DNA from: Candidatus Binatia bacterium
GTDB lineage: Bacteria; Desulfobacterota_B; Binatia; UBA9968
Assembly (NCBI GenBank): GCA_025922795.1
Contig: JAICHC010000085.1
Location: forward strand, 1 to 8,493
Direction of reading: 5' to 3'
Length of the DNA: 8,493 nt
Within the stretch, counting starts at the first letter, position 1. Every line of letters begins with the position of its first letter. The notes beneath the pieces were generated by a model, which had not been told where the DNA came from, did no database searches, and saw only the letters and a program-made list of their open reading frames with translations. A program made the translations under genes and the position numbers. Below are positions 1-6,484 of the stretch, one piece after another.

Positions 1-137
1 GCGACTACCCTCTCGCCCCCGACTGCGCGCGACTCGAAAACGGCCTCGTGCTCGCCGGCGACGTGGCGCTCGTCAGCCCGCGCGCCCAAGGCCGCCCGAA
101 CGGCGGGCAGATCGGGTGCCTCGAGCAATTCAGCCAT
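1..137 (-). CDS. Possible hypothetical protein, N-terminal fragment, runs off left edge
   Basis: An ATG at 137-135 on the minus strand opens a frame with no stop through to the window edge (45 complete codons, beginning MAELLEAPDLPAVRAALGAR). Its codons are G-rich at the first position and GC-rich at the third, and the residue mix (Ala, Glu, Arg, Val, Leu) is protein-like. I do not recognise the family. No Shine-Dalgarno sequence precedes the ATG. A weak promoter-like pair (TTGTTT, 17 bases, TAGAGT) lies upstream at about 202-174. The plus strand is also open here, in codon register with this frame (from position 3 to a stop at 264-266), so a C-terminal plus-strand fragment is the main alternative. 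Bases 138-288 between this fragment and nth hold nothing I can identify. Confidence 0.3.
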   Translation of the reverse strand, partial: MAELLEAPDLPAVRAALGARADERHVAGEHEAVFESRAVGGERVV

Positions 138-288
138 GGGCTCAAGTCGTTGGATGAAAGAAAGCTGAAAAGAACTCTACTGCCGCGCCGGGTGATAAAC
201 AATGCCCGGTCAGCAGCGACTTCTCTGATGAATCGGCGCAGTCCCGGTGATTTTCCCGAGAGCTGATGTAACAGCCTACCTGGCCATG

Positions 289-957
289 TTATTGGGTTTT
301 AAACGGGTACGGGCACAAATCTCTGATCGCACACTCCGGACACTTTGGGTTTTTTGCCAGGCACACGCGTCGGCCGTGGTATTGCATCAAATGGCAGAAG
401 CGCACGCGCTGGTGCGCGGGGACGATGGTCAGCAGGTCGCCTTCGATTTTGTCCGGATCGAGCTGCTTGGTGAAGCCGAGACGCTGCGAGAGCCGCATGA
501 CATGGGTGTCGACGCCGATTGTCTGGCGGCCGAACGCGTTGCCGAGAAGGATATTGGCGGTTTTCCGGCCGACCCCGGGCAAGCTGACGAGGTCCTCGAG
601 ATTGTCGGGCACCCTACCGCCAAACCGCGCGACTAGCGCCCGGCAGCAGTTGTGAATCGATTTGGCCTTGTTGCGGTAAAAATTGACTTTGCCGATCTGG
701 TGCTGAAGTGTCGCCGGTGGCGTGCCGGCATAATCGGCTGCAGTTCGATGGGCCTTGAACAAATCAACGGTAATCTTGTTCACCAAATCATCGCGGGCTT
801 GGGCGGCCAAGATCAAGGCGATCAACAATTCAAGTGGATTGGTAAAGTCAAGATCGAGCTTGGCGTCGGCATGGACGGTCTCGAGCCGTGTAAGGATTTT
901 CTTGACCGTAGCGGTTGATGTCGAAGCTTTGGCCTTGAGTTTTCGCGGCGTTGCCAT
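289..957 (-). CDS. nth: Endonuclease III, DNA glycosylase/AP lyase
   Basis: Base-excision repair enzyme that removes oxidised pyrimidines from DNA and nicks the abasic site by beta-elimination. With the ATG at 957 it is 222 residues, close to the usual Nth length. The N-terminal part carries LELLIALILAAQARD (about 42-56), matching the family's ELLIAV-LSAQATD stretch. The helix-hairpin-helix motif LPGVGRKTAN (126-135) contains the catalytic lysine K132, and GVDTHV contains the catalytic aspartate D150, with the same 18-residue spacing as E. coli K120/D138. The C-terminus ends in the 4Fe-4S loop C199-x6-C206-x2-C209-x5-C215. All key residues are present. The frame extends upstream to a TTG at 1002, but that TTG begins a -35-like hexamer, so the ATG at 957 is preferred. 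Stop is TAA at 291-289. The gene is divergent from the Rho-N-like gene and has no operon partner. Confidence 0.95.
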   Translation of the reverse strand: MATPRKLKAKASTSTATVKKILTRLETVHADAKLDLDFTNPLELLIALILAAQARDDLVNKITVDLFKAHRTAADYAGTPPATLQHQIGKVNFYRNKAKSIHNCCRALVARFGGRVPDNLEDLVSLPGVGRKTANILLGNAFGRQTIGVDTHVMRLSQRLGFTKQLDPDKIEGDLLTIVPAHQRVRFCHLMQYHGRRVCLAKNPKCPECAIRDLCPYPFKTQ

Positions 958-972
958 TTTTATTCCATAGGC

Positions 973-1002
973 TAAATATGCTAGCAGGAGTTCAGTTGTC
1001 AA
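973..1002 (-). promoter_or_regulatory. Candidate sigma70-type promoter for nth
   Basis: On the minus strand a perfect -35 hexamer TTGACA (1002-997) is followed after 18 bases by TATTTA (978-973). Transcription would begin near 966, leaving a leader of only about 9 bases before the nth ATG at 957, with GGAATAAAA just ahead of the start. The perfect -35 is the best evidence; the -10 is mediocre. The 60-base gap also has to drive the divergent gene at 1018. On the plus strand TTGCCA (951-956), then 16 bases, then TAAATA (973-978) is a weaker candidate that shares the same -10 region. Confidence 0.35.
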
Positions 1003-1009
1003 AGGAGGA
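1001..1009 (+). promoter_or_regulatory. Strong Shine-Dalgarno site of the Rho-N-like gene
   Basis: AAAGGAGGA sits 8 bases before the ATG at 1018. It is the best ribosome-binding site in the window and fixes the start of the downstream gene. Several other genes here have little or no Shine-Dalgarno sequence. Confidence 0.8.
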
Positions 1010-1017
1010 ACCAGACG

Positions 1018-1410
1018 ATGGAGTTAAGAGAGCTTAGAAAACTCCCGATGCACAAGTTGCGAGACGTCGCCAAGCAGGAAACCGATCTTAAAAATGTCGT
1101 GGCTCTGGAAAAAGAGGAGCTGATTAAAGCCATCGCCGCGGCGAAAAACATTGCTTATGACGAAACCCACAAGGACTTGAACGCGATTCATTCAGTCAAG
1201 CAGGATATTCGCCAGGCGCAGAAAGAAAAGTCTGAGCTGCTAGCTTCCGACGGCGATCGCAAAAAAATAAAAAAACTCAGGCGCAGCGTCAAGTTCTTGA
1301 AGCGGGTCACGCGCCATCTCGCGCGCGACGCGAAGTCAGCGGCTGCCGCGGCTGCCGCAAAACCCGCGGCAGCCGCCGCTCCTGATCAAACTCCGCCGGC
1401 CGCGTCCTAG
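1018..1410 (+). CDS. Small basic protein with Rho N-terminal-like domain and Ala/Pro-rich tail
   Basis: A 130-residue protein of unknown specific role, probably nucleic-acid binding. Residues 1-42 (ELRELRKLPMHKLRDVAKQE, later KEELIKAIA) follow the helical pattern of the Rho N-terminal/SAP-like fold, where a leucine-rich helix, a short loop and a KxELIxAI helix pack together. Residues 45-108 are highly charged and predicted helical, with Lys/Arg-dense runs (RKKIKKLRRSVKFLKRVTR). The tail (109-130) is low-complexity Ala, Pro and Lys, like tails of bacterial histone H1-like proteins. There is no signal peptide or membrane segment, so it should be cytoplasmic. It is divergent from nth and ends 8 bases before the radical SAM start, so the two may be co-transcribed. 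The domain call is by pattern only. DNA or RNA binding is inferred from the fold and charge. Confidence 0.75.
   Translation: MELRELRKLPMHKLRDVAKQETDLKNVVALEKEELIKAIAAAKNIAYDETHKDLNAIHSVKQDIRQAQKEKSELLASDGDRKKIKKLRRSVKFLKRVTRHLARDAKSAAAAAAAKPAAAAAPDQTPPAAS
1339..1376 (+). repeat. Alternative GC hairpins inside the Ala-rich tail codons
   Basis: Two overlapping copies of GCGGCTGCCGC (1339-1349 and 1348-1358) can each pair with the single arm GCGGCAGCCGC (1366-1376). The second copy gives an 11-bp perfect stem with the loop AAAACCC. The first gives a 12-13 bp stem with a longer loop. The repeats encode alanines, so the structure may be a by-product of Ala codon repetition. It lies about 40 bases before the radical SAM start and has no following T-run. 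Confidence 0.6.
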
Positions 1411-1418
1411 CCATACCG

Positions 1419-2474
1419 ATGACCTCGCCGCCTCCCTTGCGTGGCCGCGGCTCGGCCCTCAATCCGAAAAACCGATTCGAAACGATCGAACGGGTGCGGG
1501 AGCCGCTGCAGGACAGCGACGAGGTCTCTTCGCCTCAAACTCAATTTTTCGCTGATCGTTCGAAATCGATTATCGCGTACAACGAGAGCCCGGACGTGGG
1601 TTTCGACGCCAGCGTCAATCCGTATCGCGGTTGTGAGCACGGCTGTGTTTACTGTTACGCCAGGCCCACGCACGAGTATCTGGGCTTTTCTTCAGGATTG
1701 GATTTCGAAACTAAAATTATGGTGAAAGAGGACGCCCCCGAGCTCCTGCGCAAAGAGCTGTCGGGGCGCAACTGGAAGCCGCAATTAATCGCGCTCAGCG
1801 GCAACACCGATTGCTATCAGCCGGTCGAGAAGCAAAAGCAATTGACGCGTCGCTGTTTGGAGGTCTTTCTCGAGTTTCGCAACCCGGTCGTGATCATTAC
1901 CAAAAATTTTCTGGTCACGCGCGACGTGGACCTTCTCGCCGAACTGGCGCGTTACGGCTGTGTCGGTGTGACCCTCTCCCTGACCACGCTGGATCACCAA
2001 CTGTCATCGTTGCTCGAGCCGCGCGCGTCGCGCCCGGCGCGGCGTCTGGCGGCGATAAAAGCGCTCGCCGAAGCCGGCGTGCCGGTGGGCTATCTTCAGG
2101 CGCCGATGATCCCCGGTCTTACGGATGCCGAAGCGCCCGCCATCGGCGCTGCCGCGGCCAAAGCCGGCGCGACCTTTTCCGGCTACGTTGCTTTGCGCCT
2201 GCCGTTTGCCGTCAAGTCTTTATTCGAGGATTGGCTCGAGCAAAACTATCCTGACAAAAAGCGTAAGATCCTCAGCCGAGTTCGCGAAATCCGCGGCGGC
2301 AAGCTCAACGACCCCAATTTCAAAACGCGCATGAGCGGCGAAGGCATTTACGCCGAGCAGATGGCCGAATTGTTTAAACTGGCGCGGAAGAAGTCCGGCA
2401 TCAGCGAGCGCTGGCCGAAGCTTACCACCGAACATTTTCGCCGTCCGGCAATCGATCAGCTGAGTCTTTTTTGA
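1419..2474 (+). CDS. PA0069-family radical SAM protein
   Basis: A 351-residue radical S-adenosylmethionine enzyme. The cluster-binding motif is C72-x3-C76-x2-C79 within NPYRGCEHGCVYCYARP, followed by THEYLGFSSGLDFETKI, which is characteristic of the PA0069-type group related to SplB-like proteins. The N-terminus GRGSALNPKNRFE is the conserved leader of this group. Downstream, ALSGNTDCYQPVEKQKQLTR (about 125-144) and VGVTLSLTTLD (about 182-192) fit the SAM-binding barrel strands. Length is normal and the cysteines are intact. The substrate and reaction of the family are not established. The start at 1419 is the first ATG after the upstream stop at 1410; no clear Shine-Dalgarno sequence precedes it, which suggests translational coupling to the Rho-N-like gene. 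The gene converges on the VOC gene at 2580. Cytoplasmic; no membrane segments. Confidence 0.92.
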   Translation: MTSPPPLRGRGSALNPKNRFETIERVREPLQDSDEVSSPQTQFFADRSKSIIAYNESPDVGFDASVNPYRGCEHGCVYCYARPTHEYLGFSSGLDFETKIMVKEDAPELLRKELSGRNWKPQLIALSGNTDCYQPVEKQKQLTRRCLEVFLEFRNPVVIITKNFLVTRDVDLLAELARYGCVGVTLSLTTLDHQLSSLLEPRASRPARRLAAIKALAEAGVPVGYLQAPMIPGLTDAEAPAIGAAAAKAGATFSGYVALRLPFAVKSLFEDWLEQNYPDKKRKILSRVREIRGGKLNDPNFKTRMSGEGIYAEQMAELFKLARKKSGISERWPKLTTEHFRRPAIDQLSLF

Positions 2475-2560
2475 ACTTAAAGTTCGCTTTGCGCCGTGCA
2501 ACCGCGCCCTCGGCGCTATCTAAACGGTTCTGCCACGTTGAACTTTTGAACGGTTGTTCA
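2473..2560. terminator. Convergent intergenic region with small palindromes, possible bidirectional terminator
   Basis: Between the converging radical SAM and VOC genes are three small dyads. GAACTT-A-AAGTTC (2473-2485) overlaps the radical SAM stop. GCGCC-CTC-GGCGC lies at 2504-2516. TGAAC-GGTT-GTTCA lies at 2547-2560. None is followed by a clear T-run in either direction, so intrinsic termination is only a guess. TTGAACTT (2471, 2538) and AACGGTT (2523, 2549) each occur twice. Confidence 0.25.
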
Positions 2561-2579
2561 GTAGGTCATATTGCGAGCC

Positions 2580-2930
2580 TCAATCGGAATAATATTCAAT
2601 TTGGTAGCCGTTGGGGTCGGAGAAATAGATCGCGTCTTTGCCGCGCCGGCCGTCGATTTTGACGCCGTGGGCCTTGAGTGTTTTTTCGGTTTTCTTGAGC
2701 CCCGCCGCCGTCACCTTGAAGCCGATATGCTCCAAACCCTGAGTGCCTGAAGCCCGAGCGCCGCTCTTTACAAAGTTGATCAGATCGGTGCCGCCCGGCG
2801 TGGTCAGAAAGAGCATGTTGGGCGGATGTCGGAACGCAATCTTTAGCCCCAGCACTCGGGTGTAAAACGCTTCGGTTTTCTTGAGGTCTCGACTCTTCAA
2901 TGCGATGTGATTCAAGCCTTTGGCTGTCAT
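2580..2930 (-). CDS. VOC-family (glyoxalase/bleomycin-resistance fold) protein
   Basis: With the ATG at 2930 this is 116 residues, a typical single-chain VOC protein made of two beta-alpha-beta-beta-beta modules. Module 1 begins GLNHIALKSRDLKKTEAFYT (5-24) and module 2 begins LEHIGFKV (66-73). The C-terminal strand reads FSDPNGYQIEYYSD (103-116). H8, H68 and E112 occupy three of the usual metal-binding positions. The fourth, at the end of module 1, is not obvious (LINF, 50-53). The family includes metal-dependent lyases, dioxygenases and antibiotic-binding proteins, and the sequence does not say which applies here. The ATG at 2930 is preceded by AAGGGG (2945-2940) at 9 bases. An in-frame TTG at 2990 is rejected because it would add a non-conserved leader upstream of the first strand. 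The gene converges on the radical SAM gene and diverges from the MFS gene. Confidence 0.9.
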   Translation of the reverse strand: MTAKGLNHIALKSRDLKKTEAFYTRVLGLKIAFRHPPNMLFLTTPGGTDLINFVKSGARASGTQGLEHIGFKVTAAGLKKTEKTLKAHGVKIDGRRGKDAIYFSDPNGYQIEYYSD

Positions 2931-2964
2931 GGCGGAACACCCCTTGATAGATTGACTGGTTGTT

Positions 2965-2994
2965 TCTATAGCTCGCAGCCCGCTTAACAAGCAA
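2965..2994 (-). promoter_or_regulatory. Candidate promoter for the VOC gene
   Basis: On the minus strand TTGCTT (2994-2989), 18 bases, TATAGA (2970-2965). The predicted transcript would start near 2958, leaving a leader of roughly 28 bases that contains the AAGGGG ribosome-binding site. This placement also argues for the ATG at 2930 as the start. Confidence 0.35.
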
Positions 2995-3106
2995 ACGTGA
3001 TTTCGAGTCCATCGACGCGACTCAGGATGAACTCAGCGAAAAGTTGCTCATCGGGAGATCCTTGCGATTTTAAGTGAACGAAGTACCCAAGCTACGCCTC
3101 CTCACT

Positions 3107-3135
3107 TTTACAACGATTAGGAAGCTTGCTAGGGT
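3107..3135 (+). promoter_or_regulatory. Weak candidate promoter for the MFS gene
   Basis: TTTACA (3107-3112), 17 bases, TAGGGT (3130-3135). The -35 matches 5 of 6 consensus bases. The -10 keeps only the T, A and final T. A start near 3142 would give a leader of about 38 bases. No Shine-Dalgarno sequence is visible ahead of the ATG at 3180. The rest of the 249-base divergent gap shows nothing I can assign. Confidence 0.25.
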
Positions 3136-3179
3136 AAGACGATTGCTTTCCGGTCCTGCTGCCGTTTCTGACCCTCTCA

Positions 3180-4472
3180 ATGCCGGCACTGCTGCAAAAA
3201 CCAAAATTCTTTTACGGCTGGACCATAGTCGCCGTCGGCTTTCTTTCTCATGTCGCATGCGCCTTTCACATGTCGAGCACCCTCAGTGTGTTTCTCAAGC
3301 CTTTGACCGAAGACCTGGCGGTCTCGCGCGGATTGTTTTCGCTGTTGCGCTCGGGGGAAATTCTCATCGGCGCGGGAATGGCTCCGTTGGTCGGGCCGCT
3401 CGTCGATCGCTACGGCGGTCGCTGGCTTATGGCGGGCGGGGCCCTGGTTGCGGGCGCCGGATTCATTCTACTCAGCCAGGTGAGTTCCTATTGGCAGTTC
3501 TTGGTGCTGCGCTGGACGTTGATCACGTTCGCCGGCGTTTTCATGTGTCACATGGTCGTGAGTGTCACGATCTCGCGCTGGTTCGTGCGCCGGCGCGGAC
3601 GCGCCATCGCAATCGCGAGTCTGGGTCAGGGTTTATCCAAAGTCTTCATTCCGGTGGTGACGGCGACTCTGTTCGTCTGGGTCGGCTGGCGCTGGACCTG
3701 GGCGATCTTTGGCATCATCACATTAATACTGATCGTCGTCCCTGCGCTGATTTTCATGCGCCGCAGTCCGGAAGACATGGGACTCAAGCCCGACGGCGAC
3801 GATGGGCCGGATGAGCGCACCGATGCCGCCGCGACGGACAAGCGCGACAGTTTGGCGAGTGCCGTTGCGGCCGACGCGACCCCGTGGAGCTGGCGCGAAG
3901 TGATCGGCACTGACACTTTTTGGATCGTGTGCTTCATCTACGGCATGGCGAATATCGGCATCGCCGGTCTCAATCTCCACGTGTTTGCCTACGTGACGGA
4001 CATTGGTTTTTCACCGCTGGTCGCGGCTACGGTACTGAGTATCATCGCCTCGACGCAACTTGGCTCGACCTTGATCTGGGGCTTCGTCAGCGAGCGGATG
4101 GAGATCCGGCGCTCCAGCATGCTGATGTTTTTGGTTCAGGCATTCGGCTTGACGGTCGTGATTGCCACAAGCGCCGTGGCGCCGCTGTACGCCGGTTTTC
4201 TCTTTTACGGCGTCGGACTGGGTGGGGGTTGGGTATTGCAGGAAGTCGTCTGGGCGCATTATTTCGGCCGCGTATCCCTCGGCACCGTGCGCGGCCTGGG
4301 AGTCCTAGTCACGCATGCCTTCGGCGCGGCCGGCGCGCCATTTTTCGGTTTCGTCCATGATATGACGGGCAGCTATTCGTCCTCCTTCATGGCATTCGTC
4401 GTCGCTCTCCTGCTGGCCGCGCTGTTGAGCCTAGTCGTGCGCCCGCCGCGCAAGCGGCTAGCCATCGGTTGA
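3180..4472 (+). CDS. MFS transporter, OFA/monocarboxylate-like
   Basis: A 430-residue inner-membrane secondary transporter with 12 predicted helices. Six lie at about 10-193, followed by a hydrophilic cytoplasmic loop (about 195-243, rich in Asp, Ala and Lys) and six more at about 244-420. The opening KFFYGWTIVAVGF and FLKPLTEDLAVSRG (38-51) are typical of the oxalate-formate antiporter/monocarboxylate-porter type of MFS proteins. The MFS motif A appears as GPLVDRYGGR (72-81), and RRRGRAIAIA (137-146) fits the start of helix 5. MRRSPEDMGLKPDGD (193-207) is the usual sequence after helix 6. A small organic acid anion is a reasonable substrate guess from the family, but no substrate can be read from the sequence. 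The gene is complete with normal length. It stands alone between a divergent VOC gene and the Mla operon, whose promoter overlaps its stop codon. Confidence 0.9.
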   Translation: MPALLQKPKFFYGWTIVAVGFLSHVACAFHMSSTLSVFLKPLTEDLAVSRGLFSLLRSGEILIGAGMAPLVGPLVDRYGGRWLMAGGALVAGAGFILLSQVSSYWQFLVLRWTLITFAGVFMCHMVVSVTISRWFVRRRGRAIAIASLGQGLSKVFIPVVTATLFVWVGWRWTWAIFGIITLILIVVPALIFMRRSPEDMGLKPDGDDGPDERTDAAATDKRDSLASAVAADATPWSWREVIGTDTFWIVCFIYGMANIGIAGLNLHVFAYVTDIGFSPLVAATVLSIIASTQLGSTLIWGFVSERMEIRRSSMLMFLVQAFGLTVVIATSAVAPLYAGFLFYGVGLGGGWVLQEVVWAHYFGRVSLGTVRGLGVLVTHAFGAAGAPFFGFVHDMTGSYSSSFMAFVVALLLAALLSLVVRPPRKRLAIG

Positions 4473-4496
4473 CCGCATAACGAGAGCCAGCATAAT
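4469..4496 (+). promoter_or_regulatory. Promoter of the Mla-type operon
   Basis: TTGACC (4469-4474), 16 bases, CATAAT (4491-4496) matches 10 of 12 sigma70 consensus bases and is the best promoter in the window. The -35 overlaps the TGA stop of the MFS gene. Transcription would begin near 4503, about 24 bases before the permease ATG at 4527. This separates the lipid-transport operon from the transporter gene upstream. Confidence 0.5.
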
Positions 4497-4526
4497 GGGC
4501 TTGTAGATTCGCTCACGCTCTGACAC

Positions 4527-5675
4527 ATGGCATTATCCTCGCAAACTCCGATTGACCTGCGCTCTGAGGGGCCGCGCGATGGTTTGTTGACGCTCATTTT
4601 TACCGGCCGACTTGACTCAACGACCACCGGAACAGTTTGGCGCCGCGCCGCCGCCGCAGTCACTCGAGCGCGGTCGCAAGACGTCGTTATCGATGCATCA
4701 AGGATCGAATACTGTGACGGCGCGGGAATCGCCCTGCTGGTCTATCTGCGCTTGCTACAAAGCCGAGCGGGCAGGCGCTTGCGAATCGACGGGCTGCGGC
4801 CTGAATTTGCAAACTTGCTCGATGACAGCATTCGCGACTTTCCGTCTCGCGCACCCAAAGCAAACGGAGAGATCTCTCGGCCGGCGGGATTCGCCATCGA
4901 GATCGGCGAAGCCACGGTCGAGGTTTGGCGCGATATTCAGATTCTGGTGAGTTTTGTCGGCGAGCTTGGCGTGGCGCTCATGCATGCTTTGTTTCACCCG
5001 CGCAGCGTGCGCTGGCGGGATGCGCTGGCTGTCGCGGAAGTGGTCGGCGTCAACGCGCTTCCGATCGTCGCGCTCATCAGCTTTTTAATGGGGCTGATCA
5101 TGGCCTTTCAAGCCGCCATTCCCTTGCGCCAATTCGGCGCCGAGCTGTTCATTGCGAATTTGATCGGTCTTTCGATGCTGCGCGAATTGGGTCCCCTGAT
5201 GACCGCGATTGTCGTGGCCGGCCGCTCGGGCTCTGCTTTTGCGGCTGAGCTTGGAACCATGAAAGTCCGCGAGGAAATCGATGCGCTTAGAACCATGGGA
5301 CTCGATCCCGTCCGTTTCTTGATCGTGCCCCGAGTGATTGCCGCCGTCTGCATGACGCCGCTGCTGACGATCTTCGCGAATCTGATCGGCTTGATGGGCG
5401 GTTCTGTTGTCATGCTCTCGTTGGGTTTTCCGTTGATCACTTTTTTCCATCAAGTTCAGTACGCGGTCAGCTACGGCTCTCTCGTGGGCGGGTTGGTGAA
5501 GGCGTTTGTCTTCGGCATTCTGGTCGCGGGCATCGGTTGCCTGCGCGGCTTGCAAGCCAAAACGGGCGCCACGGCGGTCGGCGAATCGACCACCAGCGCG
5601 GTCGTGAGCGGCATCATATTGATCGCCATCACCGATGGGATTTTCTCCGTGGTTTACTACTATCTGGGAGTGTAA
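4527..5675 (+). CDS. mlaE: STAS-MlaE fusion, ABC lipid-transporter permease
   Basis: Permease of an MCE-type ABC transporter in the inner membrane, 382 residues and thus longer than a lone MlaE (about 260). Residues about 15-105 form a STAS domain, the fold of the separate MlaB subunit, with VVIDASRIEYCDGAGIALLV (53-72). Where anti-sigma antagonists have DSSG and E. coli MlaB has a threonine, this has D64-G-A-G67, so no phosphorylatable Ser/Thr sits there. After a linker (105-130) comes the MlaE domain with about five membrane helices (about 170-382). It carries the family signature LRELGPLMTAIVVAGRSGSA (218-237), followed by AELGTMKVREEIDALRTMGL (240-259), whose EIDAL segment is expected to couple to the ATPase. 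The stop overlaps the MlaF start by one base (TAATG), indicating translational coupling. No strong Shine-Dalgarno sequence precedes the ATG. Confidence 0.93.
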   Translation: MALSSQTPIDLRSEGPRDGLLTLIFTGRLDSTTTGTVWRRAAAAVTRARSQDVVIDASRIEYCDGAGIALLVYLRLLQSRAGRRLRIDGLRPEFANLLDDSIRDFPSRAPKANGEISRPAGFAIEIGEATVEVWRDIQILVSFVGELGVALMHALFHPRSVRWRDALAVAEVVGVNALPIVALISFLMGLIMAFQAAIPLRQFGAELFIANLIGLSMLRELGPLMTAIVVAGRSGSAFAAELGTMKVREEIDALRTMGLDPVRFLIVPRVIAAVCMTPLLTIFANLIGLMGGSVVMLSLGFPLITFFHQVQYAVSYGSLVGGLVKAFVFGILVAGIGCLRGLQAKTGATAVGESTTSAVVSGIILIAITDGIFSVVYYYLGV

Positions 5676-6448
5676 TGGGCGCCGAAGCAAAGCACGCGCC
5701 GATCATTCAAGTGGAGAACTTCAGGGCCGCCTACGACGGGCAGGTCGTACTTGAAAACGTGAACTTCGAAGTTTACCAGGGCGAAGTGTTCGCGATCCTT
5801 GGCGGATCGGGATGCGGCAAGAGCACGTTGCTCAAACACATGATCGGTCTCTATAAGCCCGCGGGCGGCCGGATCTTGATCGACGGGCAGGACATTGCCG
5901 CGGCTGACGGCGAGTCGCGGCTGAAGATGCTGCGAAAGTTCGGCGTGATGTATCAAAGCGGCGCGCTGTTCGGTTCGATGACGCTGCTGGAGAACATCGC
6001 TTTGCCGTTGGAAGAATTCACCGATCTGCCGCCTGAGGCGATTCGATTGATCGCGACCATGAAGCTCAAGCGAGTCGGCTTGGACGGCGTGGCCGACCGC
6101 ATGCCGGCGGAGCTCAGCGGCGGCATGCAGAAGCGCGGCGCCATCGCCCGGGCGATGGCGCTTGATCCGCGGCTGTTGTTTCTGGACGAGTTGTCGGCCG
6201 GACTCGATCCGGTCACTTCGGCAGAGCTCGACCTGCTGGTCTTGAGCTTAGCGCGAAGTTTGCAGATCACCTTCGTCGTCGTGACTCACGAGCTGCCGAG
6301 CATTTTCACGATTGCGGATCGAGTGATAATGTTAGATAAACAAGATAAGGGCATCATCGCGATGGGAGACCCGCAGGAACTGCGCGATCACAGTCCCGAC
6401 CCGCGAGTAAAGAACTTTTTTACGCGCCAGGGCCCTTCGGCGCCTTAG
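5675..6448 (+). CDS. mlaF: MlaF-type ABC transporter ATPase
   Basis: Cytoplasmic ATP-hydrolysing subunit, 257 residues, that drives the MlaE permease. All ABC motifs are present: Walker A GGSGCGKST (43-51), Q-loop Q94 in MYQSGALF, signature LSGGMQKR (147-154), Walker B LLFLDE with D171 and catalytic E172, D-loop SAGLDP (174-179) and H-loop H205 in VVVTHE. The variant signature SGGMQKR and the MYQSGALFGSMT stretch are typical of MlaF/Mkl ATPases. After Walker B it reads DELSAGLDP rather than the common DEP; leucine in that place is not expected to affect catalysis. The ATG at 5675 uses the last base of the upstream TAA and has GGAG four bases ahead. An open frame continues upstream, but that sequence lies inside the MlaE gene and is not conserved-looking. 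The next gene starts 36 bases downstream. Confidence 0.95.
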   Translation: MGAEAKHAPIIQVENFRAAYDGQVVLENVNFEVYQGEVFAILGGSGCGKSTLLKHMIGLYKPAGGRILIDGQDIAAADGESRLKMLRKFGVMYQSGALFGSMTLLENIALPLEEFTDLPPEAIRLIATMKLKRVGLDGVADRMPAELSGGMQKRGAIARAMALDPRLLFLDELSAGLDPVTSAELDLLVLSLARSLQITFVVVTHELPSIFTIADRVIMLDKQDKGIIAMGDPQELRDHSPDPRVKNFFTRQGPSAP

Positions 6449-6484
6449 CAGGGCGCGGAGCGATCATCCAGCAACGCGGCGGCA

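Noticed and set aside
247..636. 129-codon plus-strand frame opposite nth
   Set aside because: Antisense of a well-supported nth gene with all catalytic and Fe-S residues intact.
2580..2990. Longer TTG-started version of the VOC protein
   Set aside because: The extra 20 residues precede the conserved first strand, and the ATG at 2930 has a good AAGGGG site. A promoter-like -10 lies inside the extension.
3074..3814. Long plus-strand frame of 246 codons starting upstream of the MFS gene
   Set aside because: It lies in a different frame from the MFS protein, starts at GTG without a ribosome-binding site, is extremely rich in Arg, Gly and His, and has no family features. The MFS frame explains the sequence.
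5085..5690. 201-codon minus-strand frame opposite mlaE and the mlaF start
   Set aside because: His-, Asp- and Gln-rich translation typical of the antisense of a GC-rich membrane protein gene; the MlaE protein on the plus strand is clearly real.
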